Notes: generated by a model not told the origin, from the sequence alone. Counted from the first letter of the stretch, positions 21,067 to 33,258 are shown. The stretch is 64,000 bases of DNA from Macrophomina tecta (GCA_024180945.1 JAKSGN010000012.1:248001-312000); one strand, 5' to 3'. Made by a program: numbers and translations.

Positions 21067-21519
21067 TTTGTGTGGTAAACGATTAATCCTGATTGGCTAA
21101 CAGGTGTGGCCGTTTTATGTACACTCACGCGCAATTCAGGCTCGAAGGTGATGAGGGGTGGGGAAAAAAAACAAAGCTGAGTGGAAGAACGAGAGGAAAG
21201 CATTGGGCGAAGCAAAGAAAAACACGTTGAGGTAAGCTAGGGCTTCATCTCGGCTCTCTTGCGCTATTCCCTTTTTTAGGGGGTTCCGTCTGGCATAATT
21301 CGCAAAGTCTCATTTCGGGCTAGCGCTAGCGTCGGCAGATTGCGATCGTGATTGGATCAATTGGGATTGCAATACGTAATCGACGCATTCAATTCAAGAT
21401 GGTAATAAAGCTCCCTAGATAGGTCGGTGAGATATCGCGAATGTCCAGGATCCCTATTAGGGATCCCTATTAGGGATACTTTCATCACTAGAAGGCCCGG
21501 AGGTCTTAGAATTTGTGGC
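21067..21519. other. Intergenic region with tandem palindrome
   Basis: Contains GGATCCCTATTAGG repeated in tandem at 21448-21478, forming an inverted-repeat array. No gene is seen. Confidence 0.5.
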
Positions 21520-22808
21520 AATAGTAGTAGTAGTAGTAGTAATTAGTATTCATACACCCCGTCGGCCTCCACGGGGCATAGGGAAGGACTGACGCTAAAG
21601 CAAAATTTATACCTACACTGATCTCCCGGTTTATCCAAACCCTACTCCAAGAACAAAGCACGAAGTAATGTTGGTCAAAATTCCCGAAATCAAAGGCAGA
21701 AAAGGTAAGGAACGGGAATAAAGAGAGCAAAGTGAAAAGCAAAAGGAAAGAGAAAGATAAAATTAAAAAAAGTAACCGAAAGGATGAGGGCTGTAACTTT
21801 CTCAAGCCTACTTCGGACCAATCTTTAGGCCATTTACCTAAGTGCTGCCAGTCCCTATAGGGGCGTGGCAACTGGCCGGGTCATAGGCTTTGCAGGAAAC
21901 CCTCTTTCCCTCATTACTCTGTGACTGCCTGCGGTCGTCCTGTCGCAATTGCGAATGCCGCCGTCACCTTGACCGCCTTCATATCCGCTCTCCACTTCGC
22001 AGGCAGTCCATCTAGAGTCCGATAAAGCACACATTCGCTTATCCGGCGCGCATGCATAGGCTGACTAAGCAATGAGTTTCGTTGCTTAGAAGCACGGCGA
22101 CTATTCCTTCAGGCGGGCCTTAACAGGAAGAATACCTGCCTCCGCCTCCAAGATCATCAGCGCCGTAGTTTTGAAAGCACCAGTGACCGCCCTCGCTGCG
22201 ATCCTCTGGATGGGCTGCAACGTTTTAGACAGTGATGTGCACAGACCTGGCGCCCACACGGGCGAGGCATAGTCAACGGCGGGAGCCACCCTCGCGGAGA
22301 AAAGCTGACGTGTTGCGCTCGGTTGTAGCCCCTGCAGCGGTCTAAGGGCCAGGGCTGCTCTCAGTCCTCTCTTCGCAATTATGCCTGCGTGTGCCCCAAA
22401 ATCGTAGCTGGGAATCGAAAACCACCCCTAAGATCGTAGCTGTCTCTTTCGGATGGATCTCTTCACCATTCACAACCAGAGGTCGATCACCCAGCCGCCG
22501 GCTGTTTCTGGTAAAGTGGATCAACCATGTCTTTTTGGAGTCGAACGTCGCCCCGCTGGCCCTTTCCCATTCTTCCGCATTAAGGACTATTTTCTGCTGG
22601 AGGCGCTGCACGTTCTCGTCCGCAGAGTGCCCTGTCACCCACGCGCTATAGTCGTCGATGAAGGCGATTGCCCCTTTGTTCCTGTTGATTATCGACTGCA
22701 CCAAGTCGGCGTTGAAAAACAGGAACAGAATTGGCGAGCCTTGAGGCAGGCCCGCCTGCGGCAGGGCAGCGACGGCCGAGGTTTCTCCATTCACAGCAAT
22801 CGACGCGC
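21520..22808 (-). mobile_element. Internally deleted LINE copy
   Basis: The reverse strand runs from the RT region (22342-22794, LPQAGLPQGSP, FIDDYSAWVTG) through the thumb region (22101-22289) to a short C-terminal piece and the 3' UTR. It ends in a (ACT)n tail at about 21521-21543 instead of the usual (ATC)n. The RNase H segment present in the intact copy is missing, so it has an internal deletion as well as frameshifts. The 5' break is at about 22808, exactly where the hairpin-ended repeat begins. Confidence 0.9.
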
Positions 22809-22972
22809 TCCGCAGGCGCGTCTAGACTTGCATAGGATTAGAAGACTAGCAAACGAGTGTTACGGAATGGCGGCTAAGCGGGAATTAAAGTTTCGATGTG
22901 CAACCGATCAAACCAATCGGAAGTTGTCCCCGTAGACCGGGGTTCACTTCAGAAAATGAAGCGAACCCCTAG
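22809..22972 (+). repeat. Hairpin-ended repeat, copy 1 (possible Helitron 3' end)
   Basis: About 160 bp matches the reverse strand of 44773-44929. Both copies end in a near-perfect 12-bp stem (GGGGTTCACTTC, 7-nt loop, GAAGCGAACCCC) whose last bases run into CTAG here and CTGG in copy 2, followed by T. A terminal hairpin with CTRR fits a Helitron-type end, but no TC 5' end or helicase is seen, so this is an inference. Confidence 0.55.
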
Positions 22973-25477
22973 TTATCCCGCTTTTTTACCTACAAATCCG
23001 AAGAGACCGCTTTTCGTCGCTAAACAACTCATCGCCACCTTCTCCAAAATCAAAGATATTGAGATCTACCACGCGGCAATCGTATGCTTAGGGATGGCCG
23101 ACTCTACCACCGGCAACTTTCATAGTGTTAACAACGGATCTTGGGCTTGTGTCATGGTAGCAGATTTGGAATCAGCTCTTGTTCTGCTCAACAGTGTCTA
23201 CCCTCGTGTAGTATGGGAGAACCCGGTATGTCGAGTGTCCCCGTGCGAATGAAGTACAAGGGAATTCCTTCGTACTGATTAAATAGCAATTGAAAACTCT
23301 CCTCCAAATGTTCTTACCAAATGAGGTGGTCGAGCAGTTCTTGCAATTTTCGCCAGCCTCTCTTGGATACCGTGAAACGTCGTTGCTAGCTTTTTTGGGA
23401 ACAATACGACAAGGCAGGCCAGTACATGTCGCAACACGATATGGTGAAGACTTGGAACAGGATTGGACATTGGTCCGTCCTCCTGAAACCGTTTCTTCCT
23501 TCTCGGCAGCGGCTACTCTGGAGAATTTGTCCTCATCACACTCGACCGTAAGCGCGGTTGATTCCATCAATATTGCTCCTACGCACCAAGATGGTCCCGT
23601 GGCACACGATGGCTGTAGAGCCAGAATGAATGAAAACTCCTCTTCAAGGAAAAGATATAGCCGCACAGGACGGAAAACGGAAGCGAAACCAGAGAGAGTC
23701 CAGGACGCCATTGAAAGTTTCAGAGGCGTAGATCTCCCCTCAGAGCCACCTATCAGGGAACTCACAAGACTCATTGGTTACCAGCTTGAAGCTCTGGAGC
23801 CTGCGGAAACGTCCAACAGCGCCGAAATCTTTGGCCACCAAGTGCACTCGACGATGCAAATAGTTGGCAAAATCTACAAGAAAAACAAAAAAGACAAGCA
23901 AGCAGCTGGTTGCGCAAGCCGGATCACGTACTTGCTCCTATCTCATTGCGCCGATTGCTACGAACAATCCCCTGAAATAGCCGCATACAAAGAGCGTGGT
24001 GTTGGTGCTCGATCCTATGCGCTCAGAGCACTCTCAGAAGCGACGGGGGAGAGCGTTGACGACATTCCCCACATTATCTATAGCGCGAACAGATACATTC
24101 AGCTCGCGGAGAATATGGGAATAGGACGTCTCTTTGAGATAAGGGGCGGTTGTTCGAGCTTGTGAGTATCATCCTGTCTTCTCGAAATATTAACAGCGCT
24201 GCTAAGCACCGTTATTTTAGATGGGAAAACAAATTGACCAAAGCCGACATCGAAGAGACTTGTGCGGAGCTGATCAAACAGATGAGGAAAGAGGACCAGG
24301 TTAGGAGGTCTCACTGGGACTTCTTAACCGCCGAGTTCATTATTAAAATTTTGACGAGCTCAGGAACAAGTATGGCGGAGCTCACTGACGCAGACACGTG
24401 CTTGACAAGACTCCTGCGTATGCATGTGGACTTCGAGACTCTTCGCCCGGGGAATATCCTCCCGAATAATCAGGACCCGCATAGGACCAGGTGTTGCAAT
24501 CGCTCAGAGCCATTGCCAAAGAGCATTTGCGCCAGAGGTAGACGAGCCCCTAAGAGGCATAATCTTCCGTCGCCAGCATCTTCCGTGACCGATGATGCTT
24601 CTAGCGTTGAGCTCAGCACCCCGTCGGAGACCCACCCCGTTGATCGTCAGCGTAGGCGATGCAGCACTTTAAACACATCGCATTCCGCCATTGCCCCTCA
24701 GATCGGTCCCGCTGGAGAATATGACTGTAACATCCGCTTGCGTAGAGATCCGTCTCCTGAGCCGGTCACAGGTGCTGCAGCGGTAGACATTCGTCTCCAA
24801 ACCTTTTCTCCATGTAAACAGCTGGACGTCAGCTGCCTTGCCAGTGTCGAGAGAGATCCACAAACATTGACTGTGAATGAGCCATCCGCGGCGCGAAGAG
24901 CTATCGCTCTCGAGCCTCACCAACCGGCTTATGCGGCCCCTTCAGATTTTTATGCTCAGCATGGCGAATTCAGACAAAGCGGTGATCCCGTTGCGAATCC
25001 TTGCAGCTTTGTCCAAAGCCATGGCAAGTAGGAATATTTTCCAGCAGAGCGAGTTCGAACGCTGACCAGCTGTAACTAGCGACAAATGAAGTAGCCTCGC
25101 AATGCGATACTAGATCAGCTCCGTCACAGGTCCAGGATAATCTGTTGGGGACATTGAAATCTAATCTTCCGCAATGTATGTCGGTAGTTGCTCCTGGATC
25201 TTGCGCTCAAGCAACTCTTCCAACCGAAGAACTGTTCACGACACAGCGTCCGTGGGACCAGCCGGCTCACAGTTTACCGGAATTTGACCCTGCTGCTAGC
25301 GAGGTGGTTTCATTCGGCCCGAACTTTGTCGAATCGATCACGCAACCCAGGCTCTCCACGCTCGAGCAAGTCGAGCAGATATTCAATGAAAGGAATTGCG
25401 AGAATGAATACTCCAACTCACAGCAGCTGGGTGGTCAGCAGCTTCAAGATTGGTACTTTTTCGGGTCAGGCGTCTAG
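22956..25477 (+). CDS. Four-exon orphan protein, start codon inside a hairpin repeat
   Basis: I do not recognise the family. Exons fit 22956-23225, 23287-24161, 24221-25027 and 25114-25477, giving about 771 residues. Introns are 61, 59 and 86 nt. The first two have good donors (GTATGT and GTGAGT); the third (GTAGGA) is less certain. Three parts are visible: an N-terminal 150 residues with EVVEQFLQFSPASL, a Ser-rich linker, and a helical core around IFGHQVHSTMQIVGKIYKKNKKDKQ. The C-terminal third is Ser/Pro/Arg-rich and looks disordered. The ATG lies in the 3' arm of the hairpin at 22939-22969. The LQF(S/A)P segment recurs in the broken reading frame at 27340-27567, so it belongs to a local family. 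The real start could be further downstream. Confidence 0.6.
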
Positions 25478-26991
25478 CTACTAGAGCCGATATGGATATT
25501 GGACGTAGCCGCGTGCAGAACAGACCTTATAGCGCCAAAGCTGATATTTATCAACCACAGAGAGTGACATAATATATCAGCTGGCGAGTGGTTATAAAGC
25601 GGTTTGATGTAACGAAGCTGGGAGTTCTTGGTAGTACTCGCGAGCTTACTTCTTAATTGAAATGTTCTGCTAAGCGCATTGTTATGGTGTTCAGTAATGA
25701 TCGTGTGATACAGTCAGTAGTCGTACCTCGGATATTCTATTTGCGGAATACTCTTCCACAGGGCAGTCGTTCCTAGTTGTCTATATATGTTGCCGGCGAC
25801 TTGTCTCTGCTTCAACCCAGTAAGCTACCGACCCCGTGTTTATTTAACGGGCCCTTACAATCTTACTCTCGACTTATCTTCACGCTCTCTTTTTTATTTT
25901 CAGAAGGGGGGGTTTTTAAAAAGAAAAAAAAAGTAAAGGCCCGATGTAGTACAGGTGTACAGCCGAGCCTTTATCAAATGACGGACGTAGAGCTTATATG
26001 ACCCCGTTTCTCTCTCCCAGCCGAAGGCGCCACTCAATTATATACATATGGTAAAAAGGTCCATGGTGGTTGATCGAAGTCTACGGCGTAGATGATTTCG
26101 AATATGGAGGGGAGGTAGCGGAGGATCAATCTTCAAGCGAGCGAGAGCTATATTCGGACGCTAGCTCAGTTGCATGCTTGCGCCGAACTGTTAGGAAAGG
26201 TTAGTATTTCATCTATGTCGGCTGTCCGGATGCTGTAGGCATCAGTGTCCAGGAGTCCAGGCGGACTTGGTGAGGGTCACTTGTATGACTCTGAGCCATG
26301 GGGGTGGTAATTGGTGGCCTGGCTGTAGCTTGCAATGAGCGAGATGCTGGGAACTTACGTAGAGTCGGGCTCGGCCAGTCCTTTCATTGCCAATATGTTC
26401 TAGGAGGCCAGGCAATGATCTAGCGGTGAGTTGCGGTAGTATGATTCACCGATGTTGCAAATTTTGCATGTTGAGTCATCGTCCCTAAGCCTCATGCGGC
26501 TCTGTAAAGCTTGGCAATGAGGGGTTCATCACGTGAAGAGGACATCGTGCACAGGCATGTCGAACTCTACCCTATAAAGGTACAGGTGTTTAGCGAGCTA
26601 AGACTCACCTTCCGCACGCCGGATAAGAAGGGGAGGAGGCAATGGACGACGGATCTGAGGAAGATGCTGAGCCAGCGCAGCACAGCCATAGCAACAGCAA
26701 AGTTCATGGTGGCAACCAGGCTCCTTGGGCAATTTGGAGCGACATCACACTCACGACATGAAGCTTGACACTAGAGGAAGATGGGATAGTTTGCGGAGGT
26801 TGCTGGCGCTGTAGGAAGGCCGTAGCGCCAAGAGACGTGTATGCAGAGGTATGCAGAATAGATAGTGAAAAGGCCTGACCCCACCCGCCTCGCTTAGACT
26901 CGAACGGGTCTAGCGGACGCGGAGGAGCCGGCCGCATGCCGCATAGCTGCCTTCGGCGGCTGGGACGGTCTATGAAGTCATCATCATCATC
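25478..26991. other. Intergenic region with transposon-like debris
   Basis: No supportable gene. There is an A-rich run at 25918-25936. A short open stretch around 26085-26200 ends in a GTTAGT donor-like sequence. At 26950-26996 the sequence GGACGGTCTATGAAG is followed by (TCA)n, resembling a LINE tail. Confidence 0.35.
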
Positions 26992-27567
26992 ATGTCTCTA
27001 GGTCGCGAGCTGGAAAGCCAAGGCAAAGAGATTTCGCTTCATATTTTGAAGCGAAACCCTCCCTGTCTACCCGTGCGTAACATTTATTCTGACAACCTTC
27101 CCCGAACAACATTGTTGCAGAGAAGCCACCAAGACCGAGGAGGGCATGCAACACGTGTCAAGATCGCAACGCGGGACACGCGACCGCAGCAAATGCACGT
27201 CGACAGCACAGCAGCAATCATTGGTAACGGCAACACATCGGGCGGCAGCGTTCCGGAGGCTGCCATCCCTTGCGGCGACTTGGAATCAATTCTGGACACA
27301 CTGAATCCTAGTGCTGTTTTGAGCGTGCCGGTAGGCTGATTGCCCGCCCCACTCCCTCTTTGCGTGTCTGATCCGAAGAGAAAAAGAATCACGCTAACTG
27401 AGAAACAGCGCTGGACACGTGCTCTCAAGGAGTTCTTTGAAAGAGGAGCGGAGGATCAGTACTTGCAATTTGCACCCTGCTCTTTTGCCCAGGCAGCCAA
27501 TTCAAGCTCCTTTCATGCAAGGACGGAGACCGACAGCCTGGCAGTCACAACGTCCAAGCCATTCTAA
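26992..27567 (+). pseudogene. Degraded relative of the orphan gene at 22956-25477
   Basis: Two consecutive forward ORFs (26992-27339 and 27340-27567) contain KRNPPCLPV and then FFERGAEDQYLQFAPCSF. These parallel KRTPSYPAF and FLPNEVVEQFLQFSPASL near the N-terminus of the gene at 22956. In both places the KR(T/N)P codons lie in the right arm of a TTCGCTTC/GAAGCGAA hairpin. Stops and missing segments indicate a partial or decayed copy. The relation is judged by eye. Confidence 0.4.
27032..27056. repeat. Hairpin, third relative
   Basis: A perfect 10-bp inverted repeat TTTCGCTTCA / TGAAGCGAAA with a 5-nt loop. It resembles the hairpins at 22939-22969 and 44776-44806. Confidence 0.6.
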
Positions 27568-28345
27568 GTGATGACTCCAGGGTAACCGCATCTCCGAGAA
27601 TGGCTGAGAAATATGAAAATCCGGATGAATTATGCGGTGTTAGCAAGGCAGCCAACAGTGGCAGAATTGCTACAGAATCTGCGACTTGCAGAGCCGCTGC
27701 AGCCTCTGAACAAGATCATGCTGGCGACGAAGCCGATGAAGGAACTGAGCCCAGCGAAGCAGATTACACCGTATATGCAGATTCTGCACCTGCTGAAGAC
27801 CGATGGATGGATGGATTGTTAACGTCTGTAGTACTAAATCTAAGTACAAATGACGGCCTAGCAGCCGTGCCTCCCTAGGCGTATAGACGGGCGGAGTATT
27901 ACCACCTTTTCGCTGGACAAAGGAGAGAATACACGCGTAAGAAAAACCCCTTCGAATTCTCGTAATGATCTCTTTCCCCCCTAGTTACTTCCCTCCAGAA
28001 CGGTACTTTGTCTGGGTTATTTTCGCTAGGAAACGATCCCCGTACGTAAGTAATACAGATTATTAATATAAGGAAAACCCTTGAAAAACCTTAATAAGGG
28101 GGGTAACGCCGGCTAGATTATTCTTGCTCTCTAGAGACCGATCTACAGGAATACGGCGTAGTTTTTATATGCATAAAGAGCTCTAGTGGGAGGAGCGGGA
28201 GGCTTCTTAAAATTCGGTTAGTTAAGTTCGTATTATAACAAATTGAGCTTAGTAAGCCGAAAATAATCGTAAGCTGGGAGGGTCGGGGGCTCTTCGGTAA
28301 GCCGGGAGAGTCGGGGCTTTGGAATAAAAGCTGGTTGCTTTTCGA
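27568..28345. other. Intergenic region
   Basis: A 92-residue forward ORF at 27600-27878 is Ala/Glu-rich and unrecognised. From about 27930 the sequence becomes TA-rich and looks RIP-affected. No gene is called. Confidence 0.35.
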
Positions 28346-28426
28346 GGTCGGAGTAGGACTTGAACCCACACCTTAGGTATTCCATTCCTAAGGTAGCCAG
28401 GCGTTTAACCACTACGCCATCCGGCC
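28346..28426 (-). ncRNA. tRNA-like sequence, perhaps a SINE head or tRNA pseudogene
   Basis: The reverse strand begins GGCCGGATGGCGTAGTGG (A-box-like TGGCGTAGTGG) and has GGGTTCAAGTCC (B-box-like). The ends pair as an acceptor stem with one mismatch, and D and T arms form. No normal anticodon arm forms: the middle instead folds into a long CCTTAGG/CCTAAGG stem. That argues against a functional tRNA and for a tRNA-derived element. Confidence 0.5.
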
Positions 28427-28499
28427 TGACGCAGGCAGGAGCCAACAGAGGAGACGAAACGGGCGATATAAGCCGACTAGTAAAGACAGCAGTCTAAAT

Positions 28500-31400
28500 T
28501 AGAATAGAATTTACTCCTTACGTTAGTTTTAGTTAATAAAAAGTCATTTGGCAAAGCTCTTGCTAATACTGGCTGTGAATACTATGCTGTAATCGACGAT
28601 AAGTTTGCTAGACGTTGTAACCTTCCACGCATATAAATACCCTCGAGAATACTAGACGGTTTAACACCTACCGGATGGTGAATTACGGAAGTAGCCTAGG
28701 CAGAGGTTGATATTGGCAGCTATATCTAAAAGCGAATGTTCTTCTATATCGCCCCGAGGCTTACCGGCTGTGATATTATGCTAGGCAGCCCCTGGATTGT
28801 GCAAGAAAAGGCCACATTAGACTAAAGCGAGCGGACGATTATCTTTAAGGATACTGGCCTAGTAGTTAAGCAAGATGCGGATCTACCTAGGCCCTAAGGA
28901 GTACTAATTGGAGTGCACGCGTTTGGCTCCCTATATCGGCAACGTAAGAAGAAAGGATATTAGATCTTTACCGCAAGCCTCGCTAATATCGACAAGGCCC
29001 TTAAAGAGAAAGCCGCGGTCGACGTTAAGGCTAATCTACCTTATTGGATTAATTAGGAACGGCACCGTCTATTCGAAAAGTAAGAAGTAAATAGGCTACC
29101 GCCTTACCGGCCTAGAATCGATTACCACATCGAACTGGAAAAGGACGCTAATGGAAGAGTACCGGAACCACTATGGGGGCCTCTATATAATATGTCCCGC
29201 GACGAGCTTCTAGTACTTCGAAGACGTTAAACGACTACCTCGATAAAGGCTTTATTCGGGTTAGCAACTCGCCCGCAGCCGCCCCCGTTCTATTTATTAA
29301 GAAACTAGAAGGGGGGCTTCGATTCTGCTGCGATTATCGCGCTTTAAATCGACTTACTAGGAAGAACCGTTACCCATTACCATTTATTTAAGAGATACTT
29401 AACCGGATTAGTAAAGCTAAATGGTTTACTAAGCTCGATGTTGCCGCTGCCTTCCACAAGATACGGATTAAGGAAGGCGACGAATGGCTTACGGCATTTA
29501 GAACTCGATTCGGGTTGTTTGAATGGCTCGTTACCCCGTTTGGATTAGCTAACGCACCGAGTACGTTCTAGCGGTATATTAATTGGACGCTACGGGACTT
29601 CCTAGACGACTTTACTTTGGCTTACGTTGACGATATCCTAATCTTTACGGACGGTTCTCGCAAGGATCACCGCGAGAAGGTTAATAAGGTATTAGCTAAA
29701 TTAGACGCAGCGGGACTCCAGCTCAACATTAAGAAGTGCGAATTCGAAGTATAGTTAACAAAGTACCTTGGTTATATAATCGAGGCTGGCAAGGGTATTC
29801 AAATGGACCTAGAAAAGGTTCGAGCGATTTAAGAATGGACGGCACCAACTACCGTTAAAGGGGTGCAAGGCTTTCTTGGATTCGCCAATTTCTACAGGCG
29901 GTTTATTAAAGGGTTTTCCAATCTAACGCACCCCCTGGTTATGCTTACTAAGAAAGGCACGGTCTTCCAATGGAATAAAGAAGCTAATTTGGCTTTTGAA
30001 AAGTTAAAAAAGGCTTTTATTACCACCCCAGCAGTAATGCAATTCGATCCGGAACGGAAAACGGTTCTCGCTACGGACTCCTCCGGGTACTATACTAGGG
30101 GTGTCCTCTAGCAGTACGACGGTGACGGTTTTCTACGGCTAGTAGCGTTCTTCTCAAAAAAGAATCTTCCTGCGGAATGTAACTACCCAATTTACGACAA
30201 GAGCTGCTCGCAATAGTTAAGTGTCTATGCTAATGAGATGCCGAATTAAAGGGGCTTAACCAGTTCAAGATCCTCACTAATTATAAGAATCTAGAATACT
30301 TTACTACTGTAAGGAGACTATCCGAAAGACAGATTTGGTGGTGGAGGGAACTTAGCCGATTTTCCTTTATAATCGAATGTACCCGTGGAACGACTAACGG
30401 ACTAGCAGATGCGCTTACCAGACGGGACTAAGACTTATCTACACAAGATATGGATAAGAGGCTCGAGCAGAGGATAGCCCAGCTACTACTACCTACTCGC
30501 CAAGGACTTACCCTAAACACTAGACCGTTAGAAGACCCCGAGGAACAAGGGGATTAGGATTACAAAGACCTACTATTACCAAATCAAGGAAAATACGATA
30601 GCACGAATGACATAAGGCAAATTCGACTAGGACAGTACGGGTACGAGCAAAACCTCGAGACTTAGTAGCAAGAGGCATAATGCCAGGACGGCGTCCTAAA
30701 CCGGCTAAGAGAGATGGTCCAACGAGGGGATAGAACGTTCCCCCCGGACCTATCTACCAAGATTAAAGTATCGGTAGCCGAGTGTTCATTAAACGACCAA
30801 GGAAACCTCCTATTTAGGGGAAGAAGATGGGTACCAGATTCGGAACCATTACGAACACGGATTATCTAGGAGATACATAACTCACCCTTTACGGCTCACC
30901 CGGGACGAGTCGAGACGGTTAACCTCGTAGCAAGGCAATTCTTTTGGCCGGGATTCGTTAACGATATCCGTAGGTTCTGCCGAAACTGTGATACCTGCGG
31001 CAGAACTAAGGTCTGGAGGGATAGGAAACAAGGACTCCTCAAACCGCTACCAGTACCGGAAAGATAGCGGCGCGAGATCTCGATTAACTTTGTTGGGCCA
31101 CTCCCATTAAGCAACGGCTGCGAAATGCTTATAGTAATAACCGACCGGTTAGAAAAAGGGGTTATCCTCGAGGCGTGCGTAAATCTAGAAACGGAAACCA
31201 TCGCAATGGCTCTTTATTAGTCGCTTCTACCGGGACCATTGGGTACCGGCGGCCATCGTATCAGACAGAAACGCAATTTATTAGCCTATTATAGCAACGG
31301 ATCTGTCAGTTACTTAAGATTAAGCGGCGGATATCAACTACGTACCATCCTCAAATAGACGGCTCAACGGAACGAATGAATACTAAGGTAGCACGAAAAC

Positions 31401-32830
31401 TAGCCTTATTCGCGGATTATTATTAGCAAGATTGGGTAGATTAGCTACCAGTTATCCAGCTGGCATTAAACGAGAGGACGTTAATAGTTACCTAGATAAG
31501 CCCCTTCTTCCTCTCGCACGGGTACCACCTCGAGCCGCTCGAACTACCTGAGGACGTACAACCAAGTAGCCAGCAGAGGCAGTCACCAGTAGCTAGGGCC
31601 GAAGCTATCGTTACGAAATTAAAGAGGTTACGGATTAGGCGCAAGCGTCAATGGCAGAGACTCAACAGGAGCAAGAACGTCAAGTAAACCGGCAACAGAA
31701 CCCCTCACCAGCGTATAAGATAGGGGATAAGGTATGGTTAAATCTTAGGAATCTTCGGACAGACCGGCCAAGCAAGAAGCTTGATGATAAGGCAGCTAAG
31801 TTTACTATTACTGAGGTAATTGGCTCTTATAACTACAAGCTAGACGTACCTGGTGCGGTACACAACGTCTTCCACGTAGACCTCCTTAGACCGGCTGGAA
31901 CGGACCCCTTACCAAGCTAGATTCAAGATGACTACCAGCCCCCACCTATTTAAGTAGACGGCCAAGACAAATGGGTAGTAGAAGCAATCCTAGGTAAAAG
32001 AATAGCAAAGAAACTAGGGCAACGGCGGCGCCAGCTACAATATTAAGTCAAATAGAAGGGTTACGCAAGGCCTACTTAGGAGCCCGCTACCGCCCTTAAG
32101 GATACAGCAGCACCGGATCCCTACCTAGAGGAAAAGAAAAGACAAGCGGTTTAGCCCGGCCAAAGCCAGGCTCGATCTAGGTGACATTAATCCTTCCCGT
32201 TAACTTATAGAGAATAGTAACCCGTTAGAGTCGGCCCTGCAAGATAACTACCCGTTAGAGCAGCCCAGTACTAGGTCACCTGGTCGGGGCATTACAGACC
32301 ACTGGACGGAATCCGCTAGTGCCGGATAATCCTCTTCCTGTTAACTAACAGGCCCTCTTCGACAACTAGCTAACTTAACCCCACGGTCCCTAGTCGACTC
32401 CGAGATGTCACCACCTCAACGCGGTTGCACGCAACGCACGTATTGCCGGTTAGCCAAGTTTCCAACTACGCCATGTAGCCGTGGTTAAATATTAGAGTCG
32501 CTGTGTCGCCTTATATACCCCCTCAAATAACGGAAAAAGCGATTGCCCCAACCGAGGATTGAACTAGAACAAGCCAAAAAGGAAAAAAAGGAAAAAAAGG
32601 GGGAGGGGTTAATGTTATGGTCTGGAAGCCCAGTGGCAAAAGAAGCCTCGGAGGAATCCTCGGCAGTTATGTAACGCTATTTCCCTCGTATATTTAAGTT
32701 GATCTTCTTTCTCTCCTTCTTCTTCTCTCCTTAAGTTCTAGCTTTTTGTACGTAGCGCAATAAACCTTTTAGTAAAGATCCTGGGGTTGAGCCTTGACAT
32801 ACCGTAGCTTGCTACGGGTTATTATATTAT
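28500..32830 (+). mobile_element. RIP-mutated Ty3/Gypsy chromovirus, 5' end unclear
   Basis: Domains occur in Gypsy order on the forward strand. A protease-like part lies at about 28550-28800. RT spans about 29230-29750, with a YVDDILIF catalytic motif at about 29623. RNase H is at about 29860-30420, and an integrase region with a zinc-finger-like start at about 30890-31560. A chromodomain-like end (WVVEAILGKR..KGYA) is at about 31970-32060. Many codons expected to be CAG are TAG, so all ORFs are broken. A purine run at 32578-32612 precedes TGTTATGGTCTGG, the probable start of the 3' LTR. I could not find a matching 5' LTR. Confidence 0.85.
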
Positions 32831-32839
32831 TATTATAGA

Positions 32840-33258
32840 TAACGCCTCTATTTACCGAGTATCTATATATTTATAAATCTCCGTATTTCTATTAGTATTT
32901 ACTAATAAAAGTAGGAGATCCGATAAGTAATTTAAGCCGCTAGGGTACTTATAGTAGTTATATCTTCCTCTATACTACCCTAAACTTAATCTAATTAAAT
33001 ATAGCTTCCATAATATTAAGTAAATTGGCTATAGAGGGTTTATACGTCTTCCTTGTGGGCTATGAGGGCTCGTTGCGCAGGCCCTCGACTCTGCCTTAGA
33101 GGGTAGGGCTCACCCTACACCCATATATTCTTTTGAATACGGTATATAGTGCGTGTCGTGCACTTGGCGGCATTGGCAATGGTGTCTGGACGCCATGAGG
33201 CGAGCGAATAGTCGAGAATGGTGGCAATTTGGTGTTCAGCAAGGCGTGGAGGGGGCAT
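32840..33258 (-). pseudogene. Tc1/mariner-like transposase relic, N-terminal part
   Basis: From an ATG at 33258 the reverse strand reads MPPPRLAEHQ..SLASWRPDTIANAAKCTTRTIYRIQKN, typical of the helix-turn-helix start of fungal DDE transposases. Stops then appear and the sequence becomes TA-rich. The Gypsy element lies immediately to its left and may have inserted in it. Confidence 0.6.

Noticed and set aside
26511..26768. Forward ORF of 85 residues as a gene
   Set aside because: It lacks an ATG at the open start, has no domain, and lies in sequence resembling transposon debris.
28346..28426. A functional tRNA gene
   Set aside because: D arm, T arm and acceptor stem form, but no normal anticodon arm can be drawn.
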